Shown: positions 25,016 through 35,454 of the stretch, in pieces
Numbering within the stretch: position 1 is the stretch's first letter
Layout of the letters: each line of letters begins with the position of its first letter
NCBI RefSeq assembly: GCF_011075055.1
Contig: NC_058155.1
Location: 4,576,001 to 4,640,000, forward strand
DNA from: Mangifera indica
Taxonomy: Eukaryota; Streptophyta; Magnoliopsida; Sapindales; Anacardiaceae
Direction of reading: 5' to 3'
Length of the DNA stretch: 64,000 bases
Notes under the pieces: model-generated
The model's input: only the letters and a program-made list of their open reading frames with translations
The model's database searches: none
Told to the model about the DNA's origin: nothing
Position numbers and translations under genes: made by a program

Positions 25016-25516
25016 ATGAGCAGCCAAAGAGGTTCTTTGAATGGGTCTTCTTCTTCTGTCAGATGGAAAAACGATGTATTTCTGAACTTTCAAGTTGAAG
25101 ACACTGGTAAAAGATTCACAGATCATCTATTTGCTGCTATGGTTCTGAAAGGATTTAAAGTATTTAAGGGCGACAAAGAACTTGAAGGGGAAACTCCCAT
25201 TTCAATGGAACTCGTCGAAACAATTGAAGAATCAAGAATTTCATTTGTTGTTTTCTCAAGATGCTATGCTGCATGTACTTGGTGCTTGAATGAACTAGCT
25301 AAGATTGTCGAATGCATGAAAATAAGGCGACAAATAGTCATTCCGATTTTCTATGATGTTAAGCCAAGTGTGCCAAGACATCAGAAGGAAGTCTTTGAAG
25401 AAGCATTTGCTAAACATGAAGAAATTTTTAAGGAGAATTTACAGAATGTGCAAATGTGGAGAAACGCTTCACGAGAGGTGGCTAATCTCAAAGGATTGCA
25501 TTTGAAGGATAGGTAA
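25016..25516 (+). CDS. TIR-domain protein (short TIR-only copy), gene C
   Basis: The frame starts at ATG 25016 (MSSQRGSLNG), as in gene A, and encodes 166 residues. The TIR motifs are present in order: NDVFLNFQVEDT, DKELEGETPI, FVVFSRCYA, WCLNEL with the likely catalytic Glu retained, and IFYDVKPSVPRHQ. The frame reads KDR then stop at the sequence AGGTAAAA, which in genes A and B is the exon 1 splice donor. The second exon (HESEF) was not found downstream, so the donor has probably lost its partner and the natural product is the short form. Two normally conserved positions are changed (Tyr to Asn before DVFL, and Gly to Val in the GED motif), suggesting relaxed constraint. It lacks its own upstream promoter. 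The lesion-free frame makes expression possible; it could equally be a young pseudogene. Confidence 0.72.
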   Translation: MSSQRGSLNGSSSSVRWKNDVFLNFQVEDTGKRFTDHLFAAMVLKGFKVFKGDKELEGETPISMELVETIEESRISFVVFSRCYAACTWCLNELAKIVECMKIRRQIVIPIFYDVKPSVPRHQKEVFEEAFAKHEEIFKENLQNVQMWRNASREVANLKGLHLKDR

Positions 25517-25552
25517 AAAGGTTCTTCTGTAGAATTCAAGGATAGGTAAACA

Positions 25553-25930
25553 TGAAGAAATTTAGAGGTGTTTACTTAAAAGTAATAAAATAACACTAGT
25601 ATGTTATTTTATTTAAATTCTCTTGGATATAATTATTTCAAAATATTTTTATGTTATTTGTTATATTAATTAAAAATGAAATTATTTTTGCCATAAAAAA
25701 ATTAATAAATAAGAATATTGTTCTAATAAAATCAAAATTACTTTGATAATCTTTTAATGTTTAAGGTGGAGGTATTAATCAAATTATCTTTTATATTACC
25801 TGTCATATCACTATTAGTAATAGAATATTATCAGAATATTTTATTATTTATAAACTAAACAAAACAATGTAAGTAATAAAAGATAAATTATTAGAGTAAT
25901 TTTTACCGCCTTCAACCAAATGCCTCCTAA
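25553..25930. mobile_element. MITE-like element downstream of TIR gene C
   Basis: The left end TTAGAGGTGTTTACTT and the right end, read inwards, TTAGGAGGCATTTGGTT are imperfect inverted repeats. The interior (TTACTTTGATAATCTTTTA, GTAATAAAAGATAAATTATT) resembles the MITE at 11164-11645. It occupies the place where genes A and B have intron and exon 2. I could not establish a clean target duplication. Confidence 0.6.
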
Positions 25931-25949
25931 GAGAAAACTATTATTCCCA

Positions 25950-26300
25950 CCAAATTGTGAGTATGTAATTTTCATATTTTCAATACAATTAGAATATGAA
26001 TAAATCTTTTGATTCACATTTATACTAACAATACTTTGATATTGTATCTATATGTAACCCTACCTCTGTTCCTATAAATAAAAAATTTTACAGAGCTTAG
26101 CAAGAGCCTCAAAACTCCCATAAAAGAGAAACTATTCCTGTATTACACATCCGATATTGTCTAGAATTCTTCCTACATATATTAATAACATAATCGTGGA
26201 CGTAGATTACCAACAAGAAGTCAAACCATATTAAAAATATCTTGTCTTCATTATGCATTTGCACAGAGTCATATACTAAATATTGTTATTGTTATAACTC
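25950..26300 (+). mobile_element. LTR-like fragment
   Basis: TCTGTTCCTATAAATAAAAA (about 26067) looks like an LTR TATA region, followed by GAGCCTCAAAACTCCC, GTGGACGTAGATTACCAACA (26196) and a CATATTAAAAATATCTTGTC stretch typical of Copia LTR R-U5 regions (family knowledge). No internal domain is attached, so it is a solo LTR or a fragment of one. Confidence 0.5.
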
Positions 26301-27299
26301 ATCATCATGCATAATGGACATAAAATTGTCTCACTAATTCTAATTGCCAAAATTATTTTCTTGTAATTGGCTTAATCTCGTGCATTTTTGGTTGGTGTGT
26401 GCAAATTCGCATTAACAAAATGCATATGTGCAAATAACCTTAACAAACAAAAGATTTTATGTTGAAAATGAAATTTATATGTTGCTTCATTTTATTGATG
26501 AAACAACTGAAAAATGAAAATTGTTGTAGAGTCCTTAATTTCAAACTTTTCTGCAAAAGTAATTATAAAAATTAGTTGTAATTAACATTGGCTAACATAC
26601 ATAAAACTTAGAAATAAAACCGAATACCACAATTTTTACACACTAATCCTTTGTAACTTGGAATTGATATTTGGAGAAAAAAACCCTTTATCTGTCCCTT
26701 TCTCTTATTTAACAAGGTTAATGGTTTAATTCTTAATTATATAATTAATACTAATTAATGGTTAAATTTGGAATTTATATAACATATATGTAGTGATTAA
26801 TAATATTGCTAAGGTGCCACCATCACAGTTACTCTTACTACAAATAATAACGATATTGATACCTCACATTTGCATTAACTTCAATAGGAATGTGCAAAAG
26901 AACCGTGAAGAATCTAAACTATTGAGTATTTGATGTTTTGGTTTCGATTCTTACTCTTAACTAACCATTGGTTCTGATTTTAGAGGTGGTAGAATTGATA
27001 CTATAAGGTATCACTTTAAGGAATAAACATCTAAGTGAGAACCAGACCCAAAACCAAAGATAGAAAATCGAACTAAGAGTCGAATCTATCACTAGCACCA
27101 CACAACACCATTGTCTCACATGCAAATGATAAAAGTTCATTATGGTCATAATTTGTGAACACAATTTACATGTGTAATAAACTGAATTACATGTTCAAGA
27201 ACACATACATTGAAAAATATTACAAGGCAAAAAAATGTAGAGTAGACAATACAATTTTTACATCAACTGTAAATATAAACTACATCTATGGAACCAAGT

Positions 27300-27839
27300 C
27301 TATAAATCTCAAATCACTATAACAAAATTAACAGATACAAACAAAATTTTCAACATACAAAGGAATAAAGCATAAGCTAGAAAATTAAATTCGATTAATA
27401 GAAAGTTACACAAATTTGAAGATAGGCACGAGCATCTCACTCGTTTTTCTCTAAGCCTTCAACTTAGGTGAAGATTTTCAAAATCATTTGGAACATCTAA
27501 CCTAGCTCCCTTCGATAACTAAGGTAGAAATCCCTTCAAACTCAAGTCTTCGGTCAACTTCACGGTATATATAGTAAAGTGACTTTTGTAAAAAGAACTT
27601 GAAACAAGATCAGAAAAAGGTTGAAAAATCAAAATTCAAAATATTGTAAGCTTAAGAGTCAAGAACGATATTCAAGTTGACTTCAAAGGGTGAGAGAAAG
27701 GTGATTTAGATAGTAAACCTCTTGCCATAGATTTGTGCCACTTGTTAAATCAAATTATAATACACTTGTCCACTTGAACCTAAAATATAAAAAATACAAA
27801 ATATTTTACGTATAGTACTATATTGATTTTTTCCAAGGG
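27300..27839. other. Intergenic stretch, no gene seen
   Basis: This AT-rich stretch lies between the two inverted-arm segments 24411-27300 and 27840-28430. The corresponding position in arm A holds the rearranged retroelement. I recognise nothing coding. Confidence 0.4.
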
Positions 27840-28430
27840 TCATTCATATATCAATATAAGCATTGCGATCACAAAGTGCACAAAATGTGCGCCCAGAATA
27901 AAATAGTTCACTATAATCATTCACGGTTTGCCAACCAAGAATTTAGTATCTCCTCCTTCAGCAAATTGATGAACAAAGTCAAAAACAACAAACAACAATT
28001 TAACCGTTCACAAGTTTAGCCTTACAAATGTGAGATCCCGTAACAATTCAATTAAATAATGATCTCAAAAAATCTACTTGTATCAATACTTCTTCAAATG
28101 TTTTAAAAAATTTAGTATTTTGTTAGACCTGCAAAATGTTAGTTTGAAGAAGCATCAAACACAATCATGCATAAAAAATCTTGAGACCCTGCAAATTCAA
28201 ATTCATCAACACAAGTAGATAAACTATTTTCGCAAAAAAATATCTATCAACATAAAGTTCAACTTCAGCAAATAAACATTCAAATGGGTTCAACAGAATT
28301 AAAAATTCAACAAACAAGCAAATAGTTTAACAACTTAAATGAAACAAACAATTCAACAAATTAAAATACAACCCAAACTTTGAACTCTTCTTTAACTATT
28401 TTCTCTCTCCTAAAATGCTCTCACCCTTTC
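27840..28430 (-). repeat. Outer inverted-repeat arm (partner 13870-14557)
   Basis: This is the reverse complement of 13870-14557, including GAATGATTATAGTGAACTATT versus GAATGACTATAGAGAATTGTT and the long series of TTCAACA/AATTCAAC motifs. It marks the far end of the inverted duplication around genes A and C. Confidence 0.7.
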
Positions 28431-31400
28431 TCTTCCATTCCAACAGAATTAAATAAGGTTTCAAGTTGCAATAAAATTTGATTGATTACAGTTAGAATAC
28501 TGCTTAAGTGATGATTAACACAGTAATTTCCATCAAGTAATTAAGATTAATTTAGTTAAGTAAATGTGATGTCAATATCATCCATCACTCTCGATGGCTT
28601 CACCACTACTACCATCACCCCAGCATCAACTTATACACTTCTTCTGATTATCGACATCTTACATTTATCATGAAAGGATAAAAGTATATATCATAAGTTA
28701 ATATATTTATATAATTTACTGATGATTTTTCTTTATTAATTATCTTTATCTTTCATATGATGAGTATGTGTTTAAACTAAAGCTTTGTGTGGCATGTATA
28801 TAGGTTGCTTTGTGATGCTGATGTGACATTCATTTTTTTATTTTGATTGCTAAAAGACATTGAATTTTTTATTTATTTCGGCTTTAAGTTTTTCTTTATA
28901 TATTTAAATTTAAAAAGATCAAGAATTCTTTATCCCTTTTAATTTATTGCAACAAAAGCAAGTAATGGGATGTTGTAATAACTGTCAACATTTTGTTCAT
29001 GAAAAAAATGAAACTGAAATATACATATTGGATAGATATCAATATGTTAAGAGAGGTAAGGAACGTAAAACAAAAACAATAATGAATGAAAAACAAAAGA
29101 GTTTTATTCAGAAATTTGGAATAAACTGATTATAACAGTGGATCATGTCATGTTTCTAGATAAGGTTTATTTGTAAATTATAACGAACACAAAACATTTG
29201 ATATGACAAATTTTAAATTATAAAAGGATTATAGATTTCCTTAATACATCCATAGTAACTGTAGAAATCAAATCAAAAGCACTTATGAAAATTTCCAAAA
29301 AAAAAAATCTACTTTTAACAATGTCATTATTCATTCAATACATATCTTGATTTTCGCATATATTAATTTATTTACACGTATTATGTTATGTAAAATTCAT
29401 TAGAACTTGACTATTCAAAGGAGGGTCCAAGTTCAAAACATATAATGAAACCTATTTGGTATAAATCTATTGAATGAAACATAAAAACTTAATAAAACTC
29501 TCATCAGACAATGATCCTAATTCGAAACCGATAATGGAACCCAGAGAATTTAACAAAAAAAAAAAAAAAAAGAAACTAGGGCTTATCTTAAAAGGATAGA
29601 AGCACAAGGGTTTTGCTTAAATAAAGAAAGGAATAGTAGTGCAAAGGAAGTAAGTGCGGTGTGTTGTTCTGGGGCGGTTTGGTAGGACTGCAAAATGAAT
29701 AAAAAACTGAGTTTGCGTTGTGGGCGTCCCTTCTACATTAATGTAAAGACATTCTTTTCGATCTTTAAATAATAATATATCCAGTTACTATCCATCTCAA
29801 TGCTTTACCAGCAACCCTTCCAGAGGCTTCACTCTTTAGCCTAATCTTACTATTGAAATTAAATTATTAAGTTTGATAATGACTTGTCTCCCCCACCGAC
29901 ATTCATATGAACATGAAATGGCCTTTTGTTTTGTGGGGTTTTCTTCTTTTGTTTCCTCTTGCTTTTCTTTATCTTATTGATTGCCTTGAGACTTTTTTTT
30001 TTTCCCTCTTCTTTTTTGGGTTTTTATATATGTATTTTGAGGTGTTGAGGGCTGCTGAAGGACAACTCGGAAGTACCGTATGCGCTACTATTTATATGTG
30101 TTGCTTCAACTTGAATAAAGAAAGTTGCATTCTAACTTTGGAATCAGGCACAGCATTAACCTCTTTTTCTACCTGGCAACTATTGACAATTTTTTTTAAT
30201 ACTTGAACATCACACTATATCTAAAAATACCCAAAAGGTAAGTACATTACAAGGCTTTTTGTCATTAAAAAATATAACACTTTTGAGGGGTAATATTTTG
30301 TTATTTACAGGACACATTTTCATTACAAAGGTTCTAAACTATAACAGTACAGATCCTGAAGATGGACATTCCTGATAATCTACCTCCATATTTTTTAAAA
30401 TGTAAAGCTAAAAGATAGAAGAACAAAACAGAAGTTACATATAATATATGTAAAACAACATAATTGATTTGAACGAATGGCTTAGTTTGGGTTATATTCC
30501 AGCAACCAATATTCTGTAAATCCTCTCAAGAATTCATTTGATAGTCATCTTGAAAAGCACTCTTTGTAACGGTTCTTTGTGAACATGTTGTAAACAAAAG
30601 AATAATATCATTACAATGGATATAAAAATTGCATAGGCAACCAAAACATTTAAAAATTTTCTCGTTGCATTGTCGTTTGATTGCTTTACGTTTCACACAG
30701 AATCTTTATCCGTGCCTTTCTCATTAGCTAGTACACTTGTTTGAAAGGCACCAAATTATAAAGGAAGGACATATCTGATTGGAAGGGAATATCACGTAAT
30801 TCCATATCTTCACCTCAGTCAAAAAACCTTTTAGTACCTATCTTATGGAGAACGTAAGGACAATTTAAGAATTTAAACATCAATTGACAACCCTCAAGCT
30901 ATCTTTTCTTCCTGTTAGTAGATCCACAAACTGGTAGCAAGCCTTTGATTAGGACAACCCGCTTTCTTATCTAAGTTAGTTGGTCTATCCTGGTAAAAAT
31001 AATACTTTATATTTGGTGATAAACCTTTTTCATGAACTCTCTTGTAAGGCTTAGCAAAAGCTGGTTTAGTTTCAAGTCAGTCGCAAGCTCATCAAGCACT
31101 AGTGGGTACTCTGTGGTAGGTCTTCAAGTCCAACTAGTGGGGGCCTTTTTAGTTGGATGATAGCTCGAAAGCTTCTAGTCCTTTTTCCAATCGTATTTAC
31201 GGAGGTTATCGTAACAATGAGAATAGTAAGGTTCCCTACATGTGGTGTTAGACCCAAAACAAATAGTCTCATAAATTGAGATTAAAGTTTCTGTTCAATT
31301 ATACTACCTCTTATCCAAGTAAGGACAAAAGCCCCTATCCTCCACCTATGTAACAAGCAATTTCGCACCAAACCTTACATAGTTCCTATCTAAATTAACA

Positions 31401-31440
31401 ATAATGTGTTGGATTAGATATATCTTTAGTCCTTATATAA
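28431..31440. other. Gene-poor stretch, nothing assignable
   Basis: The only open frames are short and low-complexity (for example a hydrophobic Phe-rich frame at 29907-30206 with no recognisable domain). There is a poly-A run near 29550. The segment 30700-31260 is less AT-rich but does not translate into a domain I recognise. It leads into a Gypsy RT scrap at 31449, so part of it may be degenerate Gypsy sequence. Confidence 0.4.
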
Positions 31441-31448
31441 CTAGCAAT

Positions 31449-31560
31449 ATATGAATATTATGAACTTGTGATGATGTTCTTTGGTTTGACAAATGCTCAT
31501 GCAGTATTTATGGATCTAATAAATCATGTATTCTAAGATTGCGTGGATAAGTTTATGTTA
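31449..31560 (+). pseudogene. Ty3/Gypsy reverse transcriptase scrap
   Basis: The plus-strand frame reads YEYYELVMMFFGLTNAHAVF, then MDLINHVF, a stop, and DCVDKFML. This matches the Gypsy RT block usually written FGLTNAPATFQ..MN.VF..LD.FV. It is short, interrupted by a stop, and without neighbouring domains. Confidence 0.7.
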
Positions 31561-31779
31561 AGATAGTATCCTAGAACTAATTAGTTTTGTATATTTATAA
31601 TTGATTGTTCATGGTTAATAAAAGTTGCTATTAATTATTCATTATGTAAATGTTTACATTACGTGTATACAATTGATATTCCTTACAATGTTAAAATAGT
31701 GACAAGGGGATAAGAAAAGTGTTTTGCTATACAAAGGAGGATAGCTTTTCTCATATCCCTAATTCTAGCGCAAAATTAC

Positions 31780-31890
31780 TTATTGAAGTTAACACACACC
31801 AACAAAAAGTGCATGAGACTAAGCCAACAACAAGGAAAATAATGACCACTGGAATTACTATGATAATTTTGTGCCCACTGTGTGAATTAT
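31780..31890 (+). repeat. Fragment of the TIR-gene downstream region
   Basis: ACACACCAACAAAAAGTGCATGAGACTAAGCCAA and the following AATTTTG region resemble 17500-17570 and 43925-43985, sequence found just downstream of TIR genes A and B. No TIR exon accompanies it. Confidence 0.5.
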
Positions 31891-31899
31891 TATTAATTG

Positions 31900-33130
31900 T
31901 AAACACAACGATGGGTCGAGTTGGACCTTTTTTGGCACGGCTCACCATGTCTACAAGTTGTGTCAAGCCTAAGACCCACATAATCGCAGGCTTTCATGTT
32001 AGGCCAATGTACAAAAATATATAGGCCCATGGCATGGCACATGCTACAATGAGCTAGCTCGTCGGCTTTTGACAAGTCAACTCGTTAACTATATATATTT
32101 TTTATTTTTTTCAATTTTTTATTGTATTTTGCACTGTTTTAAAAATCGGATCGGATTGGACCAATCATTTTAACTGATTAAACTGGGAATCGGCTCCAAG
32201 TCCTGTCCAATTAATATTAAAAAGTGGTTTACTTGTTGACTCAATCAAATTTGATCAAAATTGGTGAACTAGATGAATCAATCAAAACTAGAAGAACCGA
32301 ATTTGATCAAAATTTAGGGTATTTTTAGAAAATTTAATTATTTTTGGGTAATTTGATTATTTTAGATTAGACTAGATAAATTTCTAAAAGTTTGTAAGGA
32401 AAACATAAATTCAAAAATAAAATGAAAAAAATATATCTCATATCTATTGAAATGTCTTCTATAGACAATGACTTGCAGAAATTTTTTTTTTCTGTATCAT
32501 GAAATAGGGAAATTTTTCATCTATTTATTTCATTGAAATCAAGTGAATAATTGTCACTCCTTATATCTTAATTGATTTTGTTTTTTTTTTACAAATTTTT
32601 AAGTAAAATCTATTGGTTAATATGATATTATTTAAAAAATTCATTATAAATTGATAATAAATTGAGCTGGTTGGTTTTCAATCAAACCATGAACCAATTA
32701 GATAATTGATTCAGTCACCAATCTGATTTTAAAAATATTGATATTTTGTTATATATTTTGAAATTCTCATACTAATATTTTTGTTTTTCCCATAAGAATA
32801 ATTATAAATAATTAAAACATTTAGATTCCTCGTATTATCTTTTGGTTTTTCATAGAATTAATAATAAATTTATTATTACTTTATAATTTTTTATAATATT
32901 AATGAATACTTTTGATTTTTTATGTAAATTATTTGGATTCTTTGTATAATAATAAATAAATAATAAAATTTTTAAAAGAATTGTGCATAGTATTGTGTCA
33001 AGCTAGAGTAGTTCGCAGGTCAAAATTCACAGCCCGTGGCACGACCCATAGGTTGTTATAGTATGTATCGAACCTTCGCGAGCCATTCCAAAAAAGGGCT
33101 CGAGTTGGACTGCCAGACCCCTTAACACCT
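31900..33130. mobile_element. hAT-like non-autonomous element with a nested second element
   Basis: The outer ends GGGTCGAGTTGGACCTTTTTT (31913) and, inverted, the AACACCTCTA-containing end with CCAACTCGAGCCCTTTTTT (about 33085-33128) form imperfect inverted repeats with GGGTC/GACCC-rich arms. Inside, 32146-32735 has its own imperfect ends, TTTTAAAAATCGGATCGGATT and, inverted, TTTTTAAAATCAGATTGGTG. These patterns resemble plant hAT-type MITEs, but no transposase or clear 8 bp duplication is visible. Confidence 0.5.
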
Positions 33131-33420
33131 CTAGAATAAGTATGAATGTATGAGATAGTGTGACACCTCTAGAAATAAGTAGGGGTCAGATCTTGTAATT
33201 ACGGGTTGGGCCAAGTTCAATAATAACAGGTTAACTCATAATAAAAAATAATTTTTGTTTATAATTATTATTTAATTAATTTTTTAATAATTAATAATTA
33301 TGAAAATAGTAACAAGCCTTGTGTTTATGCCCTGTAGAGGGCCGAACTATTTTTCTATGTTTTGGGACAGATAGCAGGCTGTCCTAGCACATCTGACACC
33401 TCTAAGTGTGAGTAAATATT
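33131..33420. repeat. Further TGACACCTCTA-ended repeat fragment
   Basis: TGACACCTCTA occurs at about 33161 and again at about 33404, with GGGTTGGGCC and AGGGCCGAAC between them. It looks like part of the same class of element as the one ending at 33128. The boundaries are uncertain. Confidence 0.4.
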
Positions 33421-33539
33421 GAAGATAAGGAGTTTTAACACATGATATATGGTTACCATTAAGACAAACCATGACAAAATAGTGGGACAACCCAAATTTA
33501 ACAAGAGAGAAGACTGAAAATCAAAACTTTAAAAATACA

Positions 33540-34300
33540 TATAGGCCAAAGGAATATTTCCCACCCAAGGTATGCTTTTTCTGTAAATTCCCATCCATTA
33601 ACTTTGAAAAACTTATTTACCTACTCATGAGCTATTAAAAAAAAGGTTAGATTGAAGGATTCAAAGACAAAATCATTATTTTATCGTAATAGTAAAAATA
33701 AACTTAAATTTAATTTCTTTTTTACCCTTAAACCCTAACGACTAATAATTTTATCCCAAACCAAGTTTTTAAAAACAACATTTTCCCCCCTAGGGTTTCC
33801 AAATTTTTAGATTGAATTTTTCGGCAACGACTAACGATCTCCAGGCGACATCTCTTCCTCCCCAGTGTTTTCTTTTTCCAACCATGCGGTGTCTTCCTCT
33901 CCTAGGCATCGTTGTCGACAAAGACGATGCATCTATGTCGAGAGAAGACGAATCATCTTCGTCTCTAACGAAGACAAATCGTCTTCGTTCAGAGATGAAG
34001 ACAACATCTTCGTTCAGAGAAAAAGACGACATCTTCATCAATGAAGAAGACTCTTCTTCGACGAAGAGTCTTCATTTCTGAATGAAGACGATTTTTCTTC
34101 GTCGAGACGAAGACGTGTCGTCTTCATCGATGTTGACACCATACAATATCGGAAGTGTACGACTAGAAGGAGGGGCCGTCAGAGAGAGAGAGTAGGTATT
34201 TGGAGATCGCTAGTCATCATTAGAAAAATTGGATCTAAAGTTTGGAAACCCTATAGGGGAAAAATACAGTTTTAGAAAACTTGGGTTGGAAACCCTATAT
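33540..34300. mobile_element. Terminal-inverted-repeat element with a hairpin-array core
   Basis: About 33765-33843 and 34200-34290 are roughly 80 bp inverted repeats: left CCAAACCAAGTTTTTAAAA, CCTAGGGTTTCCAAA, ACGATCTCC; right, inverted, CCAACCCAAGTTTTCTAAAA, ATAGGGTTTCCAAA, GCGATCTCC. Between them lies a CpG-richer core of GAAGA/TCTTC hairpins (33938-34130). The left flank (33560-33765, starting near TTTCCCACCCAAGG) probably belongs to the element, while the right side is cut at about 34300 by the next repeat. Open frames through the core are simple-repeat translations, not genes. It may be a MULE-type non-autonomous element. Confidence 0.65.
33938..34130. repeat. Array of GAAGA/TCTTC stem-loops
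   Basis: Perfect or near-perfect short hairpins follow one another: AGACGAA/TTCGTCT (about 33946-33964), AACGAAGAC/GTCTTCGTT with a 5-base loop (33967-33989), GAAGA/TCTTC (about 33997-34011), AATGAAGA..CTCTTC / GAAGAGTCTTCATT with a 3-base bulge (34040-34075), GACGA/TCGTC (34087-34103) and GAAGACG/CGTCTTC with a 3-base loop (34109-34125). Confidence 0.85.
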
Positions 34301-34309
34301 GGTTAAATT

Positions 34310-35285
34310 TGGAATTTACATATACCATATATGTAATGATTTATAATATTGCTAACCTGCCACTATCATACTTACTCTTAATACAAATAATAATGATATT
34401 GATACCTCACATTTGCATTAACTTCAATAGGGGGTGTGCAAATGAACTGCAAATAATATTGTATGTGGTAAGGAAGAGATTGTGATTAGATTTTTTTCAT
34501 GTGATCAGGATATCATAGTTATCTAGCCCAATAGATTGTATGACATGTGTGCAAGACACGATAATTAGTAGACACACACATTTGTTTTCGTTAGGGCATC
34601 AGATATGCTAAAATCAGTTTAGGCCTTAGTACTCATTATGAATGACCTATGTTCAGGACACAAGGATGTCGAGTTATGACCACATCGAGACTTATTAGCA
34701 GAGCGCTAGATTTATTTTTATGTTTTGTGCAAGATACCAAGAGGTCATCGACTTACTAAGTGTTTTCACTCATGCATTTTTTGTTTTTTTTGTGTTTTAC
34801 AAGTAGAGGCGAGTAGAGGAGCATGCGAAGGGGTAAGCGGTCCAAGGAGTAACTATATGAGGGCAAGAGACAAAATCATATTTTTTGGATTTTATGTCTT
34901 TTATATTCCAAATTATGCACTTCATTGTTTTTCAACTGCTTTTAGACAAATTATTTGTAATAATGAAGGGTTTTTTAATGTATTTAAAGTATTTATTCGG
35001 TTTACACATTTTTGCACGCATTTAAGTGAATATTTAATATCATGAAATCATCCATTGTTTTAATTAAGGAGTCAAGTCTTACACATTTCTTCAGGTCATA
35101 TTCTGTGGAAGGGTATGTGTTTGAAAAGGAGTGTTACATTTATTATATCAAAGTATGATTTTGGAACCCTAAAAAGTGTTAAGTCACAGTACTTCTAAAA
35201 GTGCATAATAAAGTTAAATAAGAATACGATAAGTTTTCTTTGATGTACAGAAACTGTAGCAGAGCAAGGAAGAAAATGTGCAAAA
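34310..35285 (+). repeat. Direct repeat unit, copy 1 (copy 2 at 37490-38462)
   Basis: Both copies run from TAAATTTGGAATTTA through ACCTCACATTTGCATTAACT, GATCAGGATATCATAGTTAT and CACTCATGCATT to GAAACTGTAGCAGAGCAAGG and AAACATAATAGGAG. Inverted, partly deleted relatives lie at 15560-16340 and 42890-43560. The first 130 bases also match sequence downstream of the TIR genes (for example 17040-17170). Open frames inside are not preserved between copies. Confidence 0.8.
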
Positions 35286-35454
35286 CATAATAGGAGAAAA
35301 TGAATAGCACACCGACATAGGAGAGAAACCAAGGTTTTTATGCCAAGGTCAAACTATACCCTGTGAAATGACAATTTGCCCCAACGCTTAATTATATAAA
35401 AAATCGTGCTTTACTAAATGACATTCATACCCCTAATGTAAAAGTTTAAGATTT
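35286..35454. other. Short linker to the LTR
   Basis: It matches the reverse complement of 15400-15560. It has a TGCCCCAACGCTTAAT motif and ends in a TAAAAGTTTAAGATT stretch ahead of the LTR start. No gene. Confidence 0.4.

Larger units (their letters stand above)
24411..27300 (+). repeat. Inverted-repeat arm carrying TIR gene C
   Basis: This is the reverse complement of the gene A arm. It begins exactly at the junction TATTTG/ATCCTAATCTT (24410/24411) inside the 5' leader of the TIR gene, so the promoter of the original copy is missing. Downstream of exon 1 the arm has lost the second exon and carries a MITE-like element and an LTR-like piece (25555-26300) before homology resumes at about 26335. 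Confidence 0.85.

Noticed and set aside
29907..30206. 99-residue hydrophobic frame starting with ATG
   Set aside because: Low-complexity Phe/Leu content from T-rich DNA, with no domain and no splice or regulatory context.
31719..32075. Overlapping frames on both strands at the edge of the hAT-like element
   Set aside because: Frames are open on both strands with no domain, and the sequence belongs to repeats at 31780-31890 and 31900-33130.
33790..34081. Open frames on both strands through the Ser/Asp/Glu-rich region
   Set aside because: They are translations of the GAAGA/TCTTC hairpin array inside a transposon-like element. Open frames on both strands reflect the repeat.
34725..35045. Open frame sharing a peptide (GACEGVSGPRSNYMRARDKI) with the minus-strand frame at 42865-43182
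   Set aside because: The similarity exists because the DNA repeat is shared. The copies at 37960-38050 and 16000-16080 break the frame, and no domain is recognisable.
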